From the NCBI RefSeq assembly GCF_016592435.1, contig NZ_AP014545.1:2054693-2118692 (forward strand): a DNA stretch of 64,000 bases, read 5' to 3'. The stretch is from Amphritea japonica ATCC BAA-1530 (GTDB lineage: Bacteria; Pseudomonadota; Gammaproteobacteria; Pseudomonadales; Balneatricaceae). The position numbers and the translations under genes are program-made. Shown here piece by piece: positions 1 to 10,324 of this stretch. Position 1 is the stretch's first letter, and every line of letters starts with the position of its first letter. Under the pieces are notes generated by a model. The model saw nothing but the letters and a program-made list of their open reading frames with translations. It was not told where the DNA came from and ran no database searches.

Positions 1-248
1 GACTCCATCTGCTCAACCAGCTGACTCAGCTTAGTAATCCGGTTAGCATCAAAACTGTACTGCTCCGCAATCTCTCGCAACAAAGAGCTATAGGCCGATA
101 CCATATGAAACAATACCGACTCGTTATAGGACTCGATCAGAGCATGCTTACTCCAACCAGTTGATTCCTGTGCCGCTTTAAGCGCATCCAGATGGATACG
201 GGTAAAGTTTAACTTCTGATTGGTACGGGTAAGATAAACGCCACTCAT
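1..248 (-). CDS. DUF6586 family protein, N-terminal part (cut by window edge)
   Basis: Reading the minus strand from the ATG at 248 gives an open frame that runs off the left edge, so only about 82 N-terminal residues are present. It starts MSGVYLTRTNQKLNF. The YTRTNQKL-like start and the helical, Leu/Glu-rich continuation resemble the DUF6586 family, which lies beside topA in pseudomonads; I recalled this family rather than searched for it. The gene follows topA on the same strand with a 12-base gap, so the two are probably co-transcribed. Function is unknown. Confidence 0.65.
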   Translation of the reverse strand, partial: MSGVYLTRTNQKLNFTRIHLDALKAAQESTGWSKHALIESYNESVLFHMVSAYSSLLREIAEQYSFDANRITKLSQLVEQME

Positions 249-260
249 TCGAGTCTCCGA

Positions 261-2918
261 TTATTTCTTTTTTGTCGCTTTCTTCTTCGCTTTAGCAGCT
301 TCAATGCTCCAACTGCCACCGGTATAGAATGCACGCCAGCCAGTGGCTTTGCCATTGACTTCCGTCATAACGTACTGCTCTTTTGTTTTACGACTATAAC
401 GGACAACTGTTGGGTTACCTTCGTCATCGGCAACCGGCGCACTGAAGAGGAATTTATACTTAGGATCAATTTCCCCTTTATGCGGCAACAACTCAGCGAC
501 TTTAGGTGCGCGAGTTTCCCGCTTACGGGGGAACTGACTGGCCGCAAGAAACAGCCCTGATGCACCATCCCGCAAGATAAAGGTATCTTCAACATTGTCA
601 CAAGCCAGTTCAGGCATAGGTACAGGATCCATTTTCGGCGGCGCTGCTTCTCCACTTCGCAATAACTTACGAGTATTTTTACAGGTCTCACTTGTGCAAC
701 CAAAGAACTTGCCAAACCGACCGGTTTTAAGTTGCATCTCAGCGCCACACTTATCGCAGTCAAGCACTGGGCCATCATAGCCTTTAATCTTAAAGCTACC
801 CTGCTCTACCTCAAAACCGGCACAGTCAGGATTATTACCGCAGATATGCAACTTACGCTGCTCATCGATAAGATAACTATCCATCGCGGTATCACAGATC
901 TTACAACGATGTTTATTACGCAGAATCCGCGACTCTTCTTCTTCATCTCCATCAACACTGACCACTTCATCGCCGTGCACAAGATTCATCGTGCTTTTAC
1001 AGCGTTCTTTGGGTGGTAGCGAGTATCCGGAACATCCCAGGAAAACACCTGTAGTACCGGTACGAATCATCATCTTACGCTCACAACTCGGGCAAGGAAT
1101 GTCCGTTTCGGTTGGTTCGTTCAGGCGCATTCCCGTTTCCGCATGCTGCGCCTGCTCCAAACGATTGCTGAAGCCCTGGTAGAACTGATTCAACAACTCT
1201 TTCCAATCAGCACTACCCGTTGCGATATCATCCAGCGATTCTTCCATTCTGGCAGTAAAGCCAAAATCCATCAGATCCGTAAAATTCTCGACCAGTCGCT
1301 CAGTAACAATATCACCCATTTTCTGAGCATAGAAACGACGATTTTGAACCTCTACGTAGCCTCGATCCTGAATTGTTGAGATGATCGACGCATAAGTAGA
1401 GGGTCGACCTATACCTTTTTTCTCCAGCTCTTTAACCAGACTGGCCTCAGTGAAACGAGGAGCAGGTTTCGTAAAGTGCTGTTTAGGATCCAGCTTTTGA
1501 ACCTGTAATACATCTCCAGGCTGCACATCCGGCAGAATGACATCTTCATCCTTACCGCGACTGTTAAACACCTTAGTGTAACCGTCAAAGCGCAAAATAC
1601 GCCCTTTCGTGCGTAACTCGAAATCGCCTGCGGTAACGGTGACCCGCGTACTGGTATAAAGCGCCGGCGTCATTTGACAAGCAACAAACTGACGACGAAT
1701 CAACTCATACAAGCGCTCAGCGTCCCGCTCCATCCCTTTTAGAGATGTCGCCTCTATTGACACGTCTGAGGGCCGGATCGCTTCATGAGCCTCCTGAGCG
1801 CCCTCTTTGCTGCTATAGGAATTAGGCTTTTCAGGCAGATACTTGGAACCAAAATTGTCGCTGATGTAGTCACGACAATTATTAACCGCTTCCGCACTGA
1901 GGTTGGTCGAGTCGGTTCGCATATACGTGATATAACCCGCTTCATAGAGCCTCTGAGCCAGCATCATCGTTTTCTTAACACCAAAACTGAGTCGCGTACT
2001 CGCAGCTTGCTGAAGCGTTGATGTAATAAACGGCGCCGACGGCCGGCTGCTAGTAGGTCGATCCTGGCGATTTGTTACCTTAAACTCTTGTTGTTTCAGT
2101 TGTTCAAGATGAGCCTCTGTTTCTACACCGCTCTCTGGCCTGAAACCTTTATCCTGGTATTTATCAACCTGAAGTCGCAGCGATTCCTGCTTACTCGAAA
2201 GTACATCGGCATGCATCTCCCAAAACTCTTCCGGAATAAAGCTACGAATCTCTTTTTCCCGATCAACCAGTAGTCGCACGGCAACAGATTGTACCCGGCC
2301 AGCGGATAGTCCACGTGCAACCTTGGCCCACAGTAATGGCGAGACCATATAACCAACGACACGATCAAGAAAGCGCCTTGCCTGCTGAGCATTTACCCGA
2401 TTAAGGTCTAGCTCGCTTGGCTGCTCAAAAGCTTCCTGTATCGCTTTTTTCGTTATCTCATTAAAGACAACCCGGCGATATCGATCATCGTCACCACCAA
2501 TCGCTTCCCGCAGGTGCCAGGCAATGGCTTCCCCTTCGCGGTCCAAATCGGTTGCGAGATAGATAGTATCGGCATCTTTAGCTAATCGTCTAAGTTCATC
2601 AACGACTTTTTCTTTACCCGGCAAGATTTCATAGCGGGCATCCCAGTCCTGCTCTGGGTTAACCCCCATCCGGGCAATCAGCTGCGTCTTCGCTTTTGCG
2701 GCCTTATGCTTAATCTTCTCATCCGGCGCCAATTTACGGGTTATGGCTGCCTGACGAGCACGCTCTTTAGGGTCTGATGCGGTTGCATTGCCAGAGCCAC
2801 TGGTGGGAAGGTCACGGATGTGCCCCACACTTGATTTCACCACAAACTGATTACCTAAATACTTGTTTATGGTTTTTGCTTTAGCAGGTGACTCTACAAT
2901 AACTAGGGATTTGCCCAT
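261..2918 (-). CDS. topA: DNA topoisomerase I
   Basis: Type IA topoisomerase that relaxes negatively supercoiled DNA by a single-strand break and passage. The 885-residue length fits the family. The N-terminal Toprim domain carries the acidic metal motif DLDREGEA at about 124-131. The catalytic tyrosine is in YITYMRTDS (Tyr332), and GLSAGRVQS lies near 203-211. Three four-cysteine zinc-ribbon modules occupy roughly residues 605-770 (CPSC, CKIC and CDKC pairs). A topo I C-terminal extension and a lysine-rich tail (KKKATKKK) follow, as in the Pseudomonas enzyme. The start [17 protein letters not shown] is the conserved family start. Confidence 0.98.
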   Translation of the reverse strand: MGKSLVIVESPAKAKTINKYLGNQFVVKSSVGHIRDLPTSGSGNATASDPKERARQAAITRKLAPDEKIKHKAAKAKTQLIARMGVNPEQDWDARYEILPGKEKVVDELRRLAKDADTIYLATDLDREGEAIAWHLREAIGGDDDRYRRVVFNEITKKAIQEAFEQPSELDLNRVNAQQARRFLDRVVGYMVSPLLWAKVARGLSAGRVQSVAVRLLVDREKEIRSFIPEEFWEMHADVLSSKQESLRLQVDKYQDKGFRPESGVETEAHLEQLKQQEFKVTNRQDRPTSSRPSAPFITSTLQQAASTRLSFGVKKTMMLAQRLYEAGYITYMRTDSTNLSAEAVNNCRDYISDNFGSKYLPEKPNSYSSKEGAQEAHEAIRPSDVSIEATSLKGMERDAERLYELIRRQFVACQMTPALYTSTRVTVTAGDFELRTKGRILRFDGYTKVFNSRGKDEDVILPDVQPGDVLQVQKLDPKQHFTKPAPRFTEASLVKELEKKGIGRPSTYASIISTIQDRGYVEVQNRRFYAQKMGDIVTERLVENFTDLMDFGFTARMEESLDDIATGSADWKELLNQFYQGFSNRLEQAQHAETGMRLNEPTETDIPCPSCERKMMIRTGTTGVFLGCSGYSLPPKERCKSTMNLVHGDEVVSVDGDEEEESRILRNKHRCKICDTAMDSYLIDEQRKLHICGNNPDCAGFEVEQGSFKIKGYDGPVLDCDKCGAEMQLKTGRFGKFFGCTSETCKNTRKLLRSGEAAPPKMDPVPMPELACDNVEDTFILRDGASGLFLAASQFPRKRETRAPKVAELLPHKGEIDPKYKFLFSAPVADDEGNPTVVRYSRKTKEQYVMTEVNGKATGWRAFYTGGSWSIEAAKAKKKATKKK

Positions 2919-3119
2919 ATAAATAAAATCCTTAAAGGACGAGGTAGCAATACAAAACAGCGTGCATATATAAGGGCTCAGAGAAGCCGGGTCAAGTTAA
3001 TGTAGAAAAAAACACGCTAACCAGTTAAGAATATTGGCTAATAAAGGTATTTTTCTGGTAGCTTAAATACAGTATGCTGCCGCCATTATTAGTCTCTTTA
3101 ATTACAACTACCTGAGAAT

Positions 3120-3845
3120 ATGCTGCAAGACAACCTGATTTTTCTTTTTTCTTTGATCGCTGTGGGCTTTGTTGCACTGCTGGTGAACTATTTTATTTCT
3201 ACCAGAGAGCATCAACAGGAATACCGAGCCAAGCGCTTAAAAGAGCTGCGTAAGCAGTCTGATGATGCTTTGACGACACTGGCGGTCCTCAGAGAAGCCA
3301 ACTGTCGTCATGAAATTACCGACGCCCTCAGCAGCTATATCATCGGCATGATCGAAGAGATCGCTCAACTCGCACCTAACTCAGATCTTTTACAAGAGAT
3401 CAGCGCGCAGAAAGAAGGAGCTGACCGAGCCAGCCCCATACCTGGCGGGTTTTCCAATGACAGGGCATTGAAACGGGCCCAGATACATATCCAGCATGCT
3501 GAGAAACTTTGCATCCAATTAGCCAAACAAGGAAAGTTGAATGTGACCCGTGCAAAGCAGTACCAGCACGACCTGTACTGGTTACATGTCTGTGTATTTG
3601 CTGACGCGCATATCGAGCAGGGAAATTACTACATGGCACGTGATGACAAATTAGTCGCCATGTCACATTACAAACATGCGAAGGCAATTATTGCCAGAAC
3701 CAACGTACCGCAAAAACAAAAACAAGATTATGTCGACAAAATAAGAGAGTTACTCAATAAGGCCAGACCCAGCAGCGCAATGGCTACCGGAAATCTTGCG
3801 GCGTCACTCGATGAACTGGCAACACAGAAGAACAGTGACGAGTAA
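3120..3845 (+). CDS. Membrane-anchored hypothetical protein
   Basis: A 241-residue protein with one N-terminal transmembrane segment (about residues 5-25) followed by a charged, mostly helical cytoplasmic region. There are no catalytic motifs I recognise. The segment at about 165-205 (ADAHIEQGNYYMARDDKLVAMSHYKHA in part) looks like a TPR-type helix pair, so a scaffolding role is possible. The gene is divergent from topA, and a protein of unknown function in this position is common in related bacteria. It converges with the DUF1653 gene with a 5-base gap. Function not assigned. Confidence 0.75.
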   Translation: MLQDNLIFLFSLIAVGFVALLVNYFISTREHQQEYRAKRLKELRKQSDDALTTLAVLREANCRHEITDALSSYIIGMIEEIAQLAPNSDLLQEISAQKEGADRASPIPGGFSNDRALKRAQIHIQHAEKLCIQLAKQGKLNVTRAKQYQHDLYWLHVCVFADAHIEQGNYYMARDDKLVAMSHYKHAKAIIARTNVPQKQKQDYVDKIRELLNKARPSSAMATGNLAASLDELATQKNSDE

Positions 3846-3850
3846 AACGT

Positions 3851-4069
3851 TTAATCCGCTTTAACCAGGGCAAAACGAGGGCCCCTGTTTCCTGGGCTAA
3901 TAGTTACCTGCTCAGTAAACATAGTCAATGGGCGAACCCAAACTGCCTCATCCCCGTAGCACTGCTGATATACCACCAGCCACTCCTCTGTTTCAGAGTG
4001 TCGCGCCAGATGAAGCACACGGTACTCTGAGCCTTTGTAATGTTTATATAAGCCTGTTTGAAGTGTCAT
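3851..4069 (-). CDS. DUF1653 domain-containing protein
   Basis: A 72-residue protein matching the small DUF1653 fold: GLYKHYKGSEYRVLHLARHSETEEWLVVYQ, then VWVRPLTMF. The family is a small beta-barrel of unknown biochemical role, often found near topA in pseudomonads. It lies 14 bases downstream of the membrane-anchored gene at 4084-4590 on the same strand, so they probably form a two-gene operon. Confidence 0.85.
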   Translation of the reverse strand: MTLQTGLYKHYKGSEYRVLHLARHSETEEWLVVYQQCYGDEAVWVRPLTMFTEQVTISPGNRGPRFALVKAD

Positions 4070-4083
4070 ACTACCCCTGACGT

Positions 4084-4590
4084 TTAAAATTTCTGTTCCA
4101 TTATCGGTTGCATGAGCTGATAAAGTCTGTCCAGCGAACTCTCATCCCCTTTCTCATCCCAGAACAGGGAAAAATGTACCGGTGTCGATTCAATTGAAGA
4201 GACCCCGTCAGGGAGCGCGCCTATCAGCTCATTAAGCATGTTCAATTGCGATTCACTGAGACAACGCTCCCCGGCTCCCCAGCTCCAGCCTTCAGGAAGG
4301 CCTGTATCGGCAATAGCGGTCTGACGAAACACCTGCCACTCGGTAAAACCATCCCTCTCATTTTTCTGCAGATTAAATCGAGGCAGACGATACGCAGTTG
4401 CTGATAACACCTCTGGCTCTACCTGTCCTGCTGCTCTGGGTGGCGTGACACGCACGATTTGAACATGGAAGCCCTGACGTGAAGCCTGTAAACGCAATTT
4501 AGCGAGGAAACGCTGACGAGGGCTGGGCATTACCCACATCATAGACCCCAGTAGTGACATCATAATCAGAACAATAATTGCCCATTTCAT
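4084..4590 (-). CDS. Hypothetical membrane-anchored protein
   Basis: A 168-residue protein with an uncleaved-looking N-terminal hydrophobic segment (about residues 3-21, ending before PSPRQR) and a soluble remainder. It contains several Trp and Phe residues (GWSWGAGERC) but no recognisable enzymatic motif. The arrangement suggests a single-pass inner-membrane protein with a periplasmic or cytoplasmic domain. It is the first gene of a probable operon with the DUF1653 gene. Function unknown. Confidence 0.7.
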   Translation of the reverse strand: MKWAIIVLIMMSLLGSMMWVMPSPRQRFLAKLRLQASRQGFHVQIVRVTPPRAAGQVEPEVLSATAYRLPRFNLQKNERDGFTEWQVFRQTAIADTGLPEGWSWGAGERCLSESQLNMLNELIGALPDGVSSIESTPVHFSLFWDEKGDESSLDRLYQLMQPIMEQKF

Positions 4591-4712
4591 TTCCTATACT
4601 CCCCTGCCTGCATTGATCCCGGTCAGACTTCAAACCGGAAACGCTATACTTATCTTAAAGACCAGACACTCTATGCTACTCTCAATGATATGAAGCAACA
4701 GGAGAAAATCTG

Positions 4713-5153
4713 ATGTCCCTATACAACCATATTCTCTTGGCGATCGATCTGTCAGAAGACACAGACCAATTGATCAACAAGGTGAAACTTCTAGCCCAAA
4801 GCTCTGAAACAGAGCTATCAATGATCCATGTAATTGAACCGCTCAGCTTTGCTTACGGGGGAGATGTTCCGATGGACCTTACCGCCATTCAGACGCAGCT
4901 CGACGAGCATGCGCAGAGCAAAATGGCCAGTTACCGAAAACAACTGGAATACCCGGTGAAGCAGTGTCACGTGGTATCAGGACACACTGAAACTGAGATC
5001 CACAGGGTTGCAGACGAGAATCAATGTGACCTGATTATTGTTGGCAGCCACGGTCGCCACGGACTCGCACTGCTATTAGGCTCAACGGCTAACGGCATTT
5101 TACATGGCGCCAAGTGCGACGTTCTGGCTATCCGCGTTGGTTCCGAGAAATAG
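4713..5153 (+). CDS. Universal stress protein, UspA family
   Basis: A 146-residue single Usp domain. The N-terminal strand is YNHILLAIDLSED. The C-terminal nucleotide-loop region GSHGRHGLALLLGSTANGI is close to the GX2GX9G(S/T) ATP-binding signature but one residue short, as in many UspA-like proteins, so ATP binding is uncertain. A ribosome binding site (AGGAG) lies about 8 bases before the ATG. Its stop codon lies inside a 30-bp perfect palindrome that separates it from the convergent uup gene. Confidence 0.92.
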   Translation: MSLYNHILLAIDLSEDTDQLINKVKLLAQSSETELSMIHVIEPLSFAYGGDVPMDLTAIQTQLDEHAQSKMASYRKQLEYPVKQCHVVSGHTETEIHRVADENQCDLIIVGSHGRHGLALLLGSTANGILHGAKCDVLAIRVGSEK

Positions 5154-5173
5154 AGGCTAGCCTCTATTTCTCG
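5144..5173. repeat. 30-bp perfect palindrome between convergent usp and uup
   Basis: The 15-base arms (5144-5158 and 5159-5173) are exact reverse complements around the centre CTAG. The palindrome contains the usp stop codon and ends on the base before the uup stop codon. As RNA from either strand it folds into a 13-bp stem with a CUAG loop. It has no oligo-T tail, so it may be a bidirectional transcript-end hairpin that works with other factors. Confidence 0.9.
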
Positions 5174-7051
5174 TTACATACCTTCTAACTCGACCCAACG
5201 CTCCATCAGCTGCTCGAGAAATGCTTCTTTGGCCTGTAATTCAGACAGTTTGGCGTTCACGTGCGCCTGATCTCCGGCATAAAAGTCAGCCGCTCCGGTT
5301 TCCAGGTGTAGCTGCTCTAGCTCAGACTCCACTAGCTCTAGCTGTGCGGGAAGCATATCCAGCTCTCGCTGCAACTTGTAACTCAGTTTCTTCTTGACCG
5401 GTTCAGCCTTAGCCACTTCAGTAACAACAACTTTTGCTGTCTCTTTGATCTCAGGCTCACTACCAGGATCAGGACGCTGTCTCAACCAATCTTCATAACC
5501 ACCAACGTACTCCTGAAGTCGGCCATTGCCCTCAAACACAACAGTGGACGTTACGACATTATCAAGGAACGCCCGATCATGGCTAACCAGCAATAGCGTT
5601 CCTTTAAACTCTAATAGAATCTCTTCCAGTAGCTCCAGAGTCTCGATATCAAGATCATTGGTAGGTTCATCAAGTACTAGCAAATTGGCTGGCTGACTAA
5701 ACAGCTTCGCCAACATAACCCGATTACACTCACCGCCGGATAATGCCTTAACCGGCGTACGCGCTCGCTCTGGCGAAAATAAAAAATCACTCAGATAGCT
5801 GATAATATGCCGCGACTTTCCATTGATACTGATACTTTCACGGCCTTCCGAAATATTATCAATGATCGTCTTTTCAGGATCCAGCTTGCCCCGCAGCTGA
5901 TCAAAATATGCAACATCGAGGCTGGTTCCGAGTTTTACCACCCCCTGTTCGGGCGTCAACTGCCCTAGCATAATACGTAACAGAGTACTTTTACCTACAC
6001 CGTTAGGACCAATCAAGCCAATGCGATCGCCCCGCTGCACAGAAAGCGTAAGGTCATTAATAACCGGCTCGTTATTATAGCTCTGGCTGACATTTTCAAG
6101 CTCAATAACAAGCTTGCCCGAGCGGTCCGCTTTCTCAATTTGGAACTTAGCTTTGCCCTGTTTCTCCCGCCGCTGTGAACGCTCAACACGTAAATCTTTA
6201 AGCGCCCTGACCCGGCCTTCGTTACGGGTTCTACGAGCCTTTATGCCCTGACGAATCCACCGTTCTTCCTCAGCCAGCCGTTTATCAAACAAGGCATTAT
6301 TACGCTCTTCCTCCTCAAGCAGTTTTGCTTTCTGTTCAAGGTAAGTTGAATAACTTCCTGGAAAAGAGGTCAGGTTGCCCCGGTCTAATTCGATTATCCG
6401 GGTCGCTAACCTTTCCACCAGAGAACGGTCATGGGAAATAAACAGAACGCCGCCCCGAAACTCTAAAATCTGTTTTTCGAGCCACTCTATGGTTTCAATA
6501 TCCAGATGGTTAGTCGGCTCATCGAGTAATAGTATGTCAGGCTCCTGCACCAGTGCAGCACCGAGAGCGGCACGGCGACGCCAGCCTCCAGACAGGTCGG
6601 ACATCATTTTATCGCCATCCAGCTCAAGTCGTTCCAACACTTGCTGAATTTTTTGCTGTAGATGCCAACCATCAACCAGATCTATCTCATGCAACAGGTG
6701 TTCCATCTCAGCCATGTCAGCATCAGTGTGATTCAGGGCCAAAGCTTCATAACGAACCAGGAGTTCCATTGTCTTCGCGCACCCCGAAGCAACAACATCT
6801 CTGACCTGTCGATCATCTGCTGCAGGCAACATCTGCGATAACTCAGCAATACGAGCACCGCCATCCTGCCAAAGCTCACCATCATCAGTAGCCTGATGAC
6901 CGGCGATAACCTTTAGCAGAGTCGACTTACCTGCACCATTAATACCTACCAGCGCAACCCGTTCACCCTTATCCAGTTGAAAATCGATATGATCGAGTAG
7001 TTGTTTATCGCCAAACGCGACAGAGACTTTATCAAGTCTGATCAGAGCCAT
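5174..7051 (-). CDS. uup: ABC-F family ATPase Uup
   Basis: A soluble tandem ABC ATPase (625 residues from the chosen start). The first nucleotide-binding domain has Walker A GINGAGKST and signature LSGGWRRRAAL. The second has GPNGVGKST and LSGGECNRVML. Both have LLLDEPTNHLDIE-type Walker B motifs. A charged C-terminal domain (about residues 545-625, KKKLSYKLQRELDMLP onward) is the Uup coiled coil associated with branched-DNA binding. ABC-F proteins act on ribosomes, and Uup also affects transposon excision. I start at MALIRLDKV because GGTGGA lies suitably upstream; an ATG-type extension of ten residues is possible. Confidence 0.95.
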   Translation of the reverse strand: MALIRLDKVSVAFGDKQLLDHIDFQLDKGERVALVGINGAGKSTLLKVIAGHQATDDGELWQDGGARIAELSQMLPAADDRQVRDVVASGCAKTMELLVRYEALALNHTDADMAEMEHLLHEIDLVDGWHLQQKIQQVLERLELDGDKMMSDLSGGWRRRAALGAALVQEPDILLLDEPTNHLDIETIEWLEKQILEFRGGVLFISHDRSLVERLATRIIELDRGNLTSFPGSYSTYLEQKAKLLEEEERNNALFDKRLAEEERWIRQGIKARRTRNEGRVRALKDLRVERSQRREKQGKAKFQIEKADRSGKLVIELENVSQSYNNEPVINDLTLSVQRGDRIGLIGPNGVGKSTLLRIMLGQLTPEQGVVKLGTSLDVAYFDQLRGKLDPEKTIIDNISEGRESISINGKSRHIISYLSDFLFSPERARTPVKALSGGECNRVMLAKLFSQPANLLVLDEPTNDLDIETLELLEEILLEFKGTLLLVSHDRAFLDNVVTSTVVFEGNGRLQEYVGGYEDWLRQRPDPGSEPEIKETAKVVVTEVAKAEPVKKKLSYKLQRELDMLPAQLELVESELEQLHLETGAADFYAGDQAHVNAKLSELQAKEAFLEQLMERWVELEGM

Positions 7052-7267
7052 GCTTAAATCCACCAAAAACGTTGGCCGCACATTCTACAGAAAAAAACTC
7101 TCAGGCGTGCCACCCTTAAGAAATATATTTTTCCAATTATTCTAATTTCATTCTCCGACAGACAATTCACCCTTTTTGCATATTTTTCTCTCGAATTTAC
7201 CCTCACTTTACCGCTATGATGAACCTATCGGTGACAATAGAAATTTTGCTAAAGGCCTGATACTTCA

Positions 7268-9283
7268 ATGCGACTTAATCTTGTGAATTTTTACTTCTGG
7301 GTCATCGCATGTTGCGTGCTACCCAACCTAGCTACAGCTGAAATAATCGCGGACTCCCGCCAACTATATAGCCAGGCTTCGGCAGCACTTAAAGCTGATA
7401 ATCTCGATAAGTATTATCAAATAAAAACTAAACTCACCCATTACCCCCTTTACCCCTATTTAGAGCAGCAAGAGTTTGAGCACGATTTTGAAAAAGTGAC
7501 TCAGCAGCAGATTGACCGGTATGCAGAACAATACAATGAAATTCCATCGGTCTCTATTTTGCAGAAAAACTGGCTCCGTTACCTGGCATCAAAAAAACAC
7601 TGGAAGCAATATATAACGGCATATGAATCCAGCCCCAACAGTGGTGAGTTGTATCAGTGTCACTACCGCAACGCACTTTTGGAAACAGCACAACCAAAAC
7701 GTGCGTTTAAAGATATAAATGACCTTTGGAACGCCGGACACTCCATCTCCCGCGCTTGTGATTATGTGTTTAATTACTGGATTACGAAATCACAGGGACC
7801 ACAAAGCGCCCTTGCTTACCAGCGATTCTGGCGAGCGACTGAAACGAACAATATCGCCCTCGCCCGCTACCTTCAACGCTTTATAAAAACCAAGAAGGAA
7901 CAACAGGCAACCAACCGCTTTTTTCAGGTATCTAAAGACCTTTCTCTACTCAAAAATCCTGGCTTCATGACCGGCGATGCACTTTCCAGCAGAAAGACAT
8001 ATTTATATGGACTGGATAAACTTTCTCGAAAAGATCCACTGTTAGCGGCTAACCTTTGGGTTAATGTGCGCACAAAACTATCTTTCAGTTTCGAGGAACA
8101 ACAGAAACTCAATCGAAATATTGCCCGGCGGTTAGCCAGCAAGTCTAATGAGACAACTGACTCGCTATTGGGCCAGCTTAATATGTTTGCTGATGAATAT
8201 ATCCACAATCTTCGCTTCAAGCTGGCACTAACCGAACAAAACTGGCAGAAAGTTCACCGCTTAATCGATCAACTCTCGCCGGAAGAGCAAACACAAGAAC
8301 GATGGGTTTACTGGAAAACCATCTCCGCCAGCCATATTAAAGGCTTAAAGCCAGCTTACTCCGATGCCTTTGAAAATCTCAGTAAAGAACGTAGCTATTA
8401 CGGCTTACTTGCCTCACGGACACTACAAACCCGTTTTCACTTAAATCCGCAGCAAGATAAAGTATCAGAATCGTTACTGGAGGAAGTATCCAGCAACCCC
8501 GCCGTAGCTCGAATGCATGAACTGTATCAACTTAATAATCTTTACCTTGCTCGCAGGGAATGGAATCAGTTCACTCGTGGTTTTGACAAAGCCCAGTTAA
8601 GAACGGCGGCAACCGTCCTGCATCGCTGGGGCTGGCACAATATGGCCATTGCCGGAGTAGCTAAAGCTAAATTCTGGGACGACATCAGCCTGCGATTTCC
8701 AATGCCCTATTCGACGACCTTCGACAAGCTAGCCGGTCAGTTTAATATCGATACCAACTGGGCCAGGGCCGTTGCTCGCCAGGAAAGCGCCTACCAGCCT
8801 TATGCCCGCTCCCGCGTAGGCGCCCGGGGTTTGATGCAACTTATGCCAAAAACGGCACGATCTACCGCTAAGCGTAACGATATCAACTACAAAAATATCG
8901 CAGAACTCTACCAGCCTGAAACCAATATTAATCTTGGCGTTGCCTATCTTGCAGAGATGCAGGAAAAATTCAATGGCAACCAGGTCCTCGCTACAGCCGC
9001 ATACAATGCAGGTCCTCATCGGGTAAAAAAATGGTTAAAACAGCGCGGCAACCTTCCCACCGACATCTGGATAGAAGTGATCCCGTTCAAAGAAACCCGT
9101 AACTACGTGATGAACGTAATGGCCTACCATGCCGTTTATCGCACGTTAGCGGGCCAGCCATCACACGTTATTGAGGATCAGTCTGCCTTTCGTGTTGCTT
9201 TGACGGAGGCCACCAGCGCTCAGCAGGCCGAACGCTTAAGACAGTTTGTTCAAACCAATAACAATGCGACTCAGACCCAATGA
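7268..9283 (+). CDS. slt: Soluble lytic murein transglycosylase (Slt70 type)
   Basis: A periplasmic enzyme that cleaves peptidoglycan between MurNAc and GlcNAc, forming anhydro-muropeptides. It has a signal peptide (residues 1-24, cleavage after LATA) and a long alpha-superhelical domain to about residue 480. The C-terminal lysozyme-like domain contains the catalytic Glu506 in ARQESAYQPYARS, then GLMQLMP and AAYNAGPHRV. Its 671 residues are slightly more than E. coli Slt. Its stop codon overlaps the tatD start (ATGA), so the two are translationally coupled. Confidence 0.96.
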   Translation: MRLNLVNFYFWVIACCVLPNLATAEIIADSRQLYSQASAALKADNLDKYYQIKTKLTHYPLYPYLEQQEFEHDFEKVTQQQIDRYAEQYNEIPSVSILQKNWLRYLASKKHWKQYITAYESSPNSGELYQCHYRNALLETAQPKRAFKDINDLWNAGHSISRACDYVFNYWITKSQGPQSALAYQRFWRATETNNIALARYLQRFIKTKKEQQATNRFFQVSKDLSLLKNPGFMTGDALSSRKTYLYGLDKLSRKDPLLAANLWVNVRTKLSFSFEEQQKLNRNIARRLASKSNETTDSLLGQLNMFADEYIHNLRFKLALTEQNWQKVHRLIDQLSPEEQTQERWVYWKTISASHIKGLKPAYSDAFENLSKERSYYGLLASRTLQTRFHLNPQQDKVSESLLEEVSSNPAVARMHELYQLNNLYLARREWNQFTRGFDKAQLRTAATVLHRWGWHNMAIAGVAKAKFWDDISLRFPMPYSTTFDKLAGQFNIDTNWARAVARQESAYQPYARSRVGARGLMQLMPKTARSTAKRNDINYKNIAELYQPETNINLGVAYLAEMQEKFNGNQVLATAAYNAGPHRVKKWLKQRGNLPTDIWIEVIPFKETRNYVMNVMAYHAVYRTLAGQPSHVIEDQSAFRVALTEATSAQQAERLRQFVQTNNNATQTQ

Positions 9284-10098
9284 TGAGTGACTGTAAATAT
9301 ACGCTCACCGATATCGGTATTAACCTCACGGACAGTGCTTTTGATCCTGACAGAGAACAGGTTATTAGCGACGCCCTGAATGCAGGGGTTCATCGTTTGT
9401 TGATAACGGGAACAACGGCGGCTGAAAGCGAGGAAGCTGTTAGGATGTGCCAACAGTTCGGAGAAAATATCTTCTGTACTGCTGGCATTCACCCCCATTA
9501 TAGTAAAGAGTTCTCACCGGCAGCGCGCCAGACATTGGCAGACCTGTTCCAAGCACCTGAAGTCCTCGCCGTAGGGGAAGCAGGCCTGGACTTTAATCGG
9601 AATTTTTCAACGCCAGAACAGCAGGTTTATGCATTTGAACAACAGCTTGAGCTGGCCTCCGAAGTGAATCTTCCACTATTCCTGCATGAACGGGACGCCC
9701 ATGATAAGCAAGTAGAAATGCTTCGCCATTTTCGTGATTACACGGCCGGCGGGGTAGCTCACTGCTTTACCGGAAGTCGCGAAGAGCTATATAACTATCT
9801 CGATCTGGATCTGTATATCGGAATCACCGGATGGATCTGCGACGAGCGCCGGGGTGTAGAACTGCTAGCCCTGCTGAAAGACATTCCTTCAGAACGATTA
9901 TTAATAGAGACTGACGCACCTTACCTGCTTCCCCGTGATATAAAACCCAAACCTAAAAGCCGACGAAACCTGCCTCGCTATCTACCCCATATTCTGGAAA
10001 AAATTGCTCAAGCCCGGAATATTGACCCAACCGAGCTAGCACAGCAGGTCGAAGAAAACGGTGAGCGGCTGTTTCGATTTAATCAAATTGGGCAATAA
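9280..10098 (+). CDS. tatD: TatD family metal-dependent DNase
   Basis: A TIM-barrel metal hydrolase with 3'-5' nuclease activity. The start TDIGINLTDSAF matches the TatD subgroup rather than YcfH, which has an HxH start. Metal ligands are visible as GIHPHYSKE, VGEAGLDFNRNF, FLHERDAHD, AHCFTGS and IETDAPYLLP. Length is 272 residues, normal for the family. Two adjacent ATGs exist; the first overlaps the slt stop. The 3' end overlaps the convergent glutaredoxin-like gene by 20 bases. Confidence 0.95.
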   Translation: MMSDCKYTLTDIGINLTDSAFDPDREQVISDALNAGVHRLLITGTTAAESEEAVRMCQQFGENIFCTAGIHPHYSKEFSPAARQTLADLFQAPEVLAVGEAGLDFNRNFSTPEQQVYAFEQQLELASEVNLPLFLHERDAHDKQVEMLRHFRDYTAGGVAHCFTGSREELYNYLDLDLYIGITGWICDERRGVELLALLKDIPSERLLIETDAPYLLPRDIKPKPKSRRNLPRYLPHILEKIAQARNIDPTELAQQVEENGERLFRFNQIGQ

Positions 10099-10324
10099 AC
10101 CGCTGTAGCTGACTGGTATCAAAAGGCCAGCGTAACTCTGCTCCGCTCAACTCATCCTGCAGCACAGGTATAAGTAAAGCATAGCGATCCATCAGCTGAT
10201 CATCATAGGCAATATCAACCTCATCAACACAATGCTTCAAAGGATCAAGACTACTGACAATAACAATTGCCGCTTCATCGCACAGATGACAACCCGCACT
10301 GCCCATCAATAGAAACTGACGCAT
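10079..10324 (-). CDS. Glutaredoxin-like protein (DUF836 family)
   Basis: An 81-residue thioredoxin-fold protein. It starts with the beta strand RQFLLMGSAG followed by a redox CxxC (CHLC, residues 12-15). It ends VPVLQDELSGAELRWPFD-like, with IPVL supplying the cis-Pro region. The family is a small dithiol oxidoreductase of unknown substrate. It stands alone, convergent to and overlapping the end of tatD. A TATAAT-like stretch lies about 30-45 bases upstream on the minus strand. Confidence 0.88.
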   Translation of the reverse strand: MRQFLLMGSAGCHLCDEAAIVIVSSLDPLKHCVDEVDIAYDDQLMDRYALLIPVLQDELSGAELRWPFDTSQLQRFIAQFD

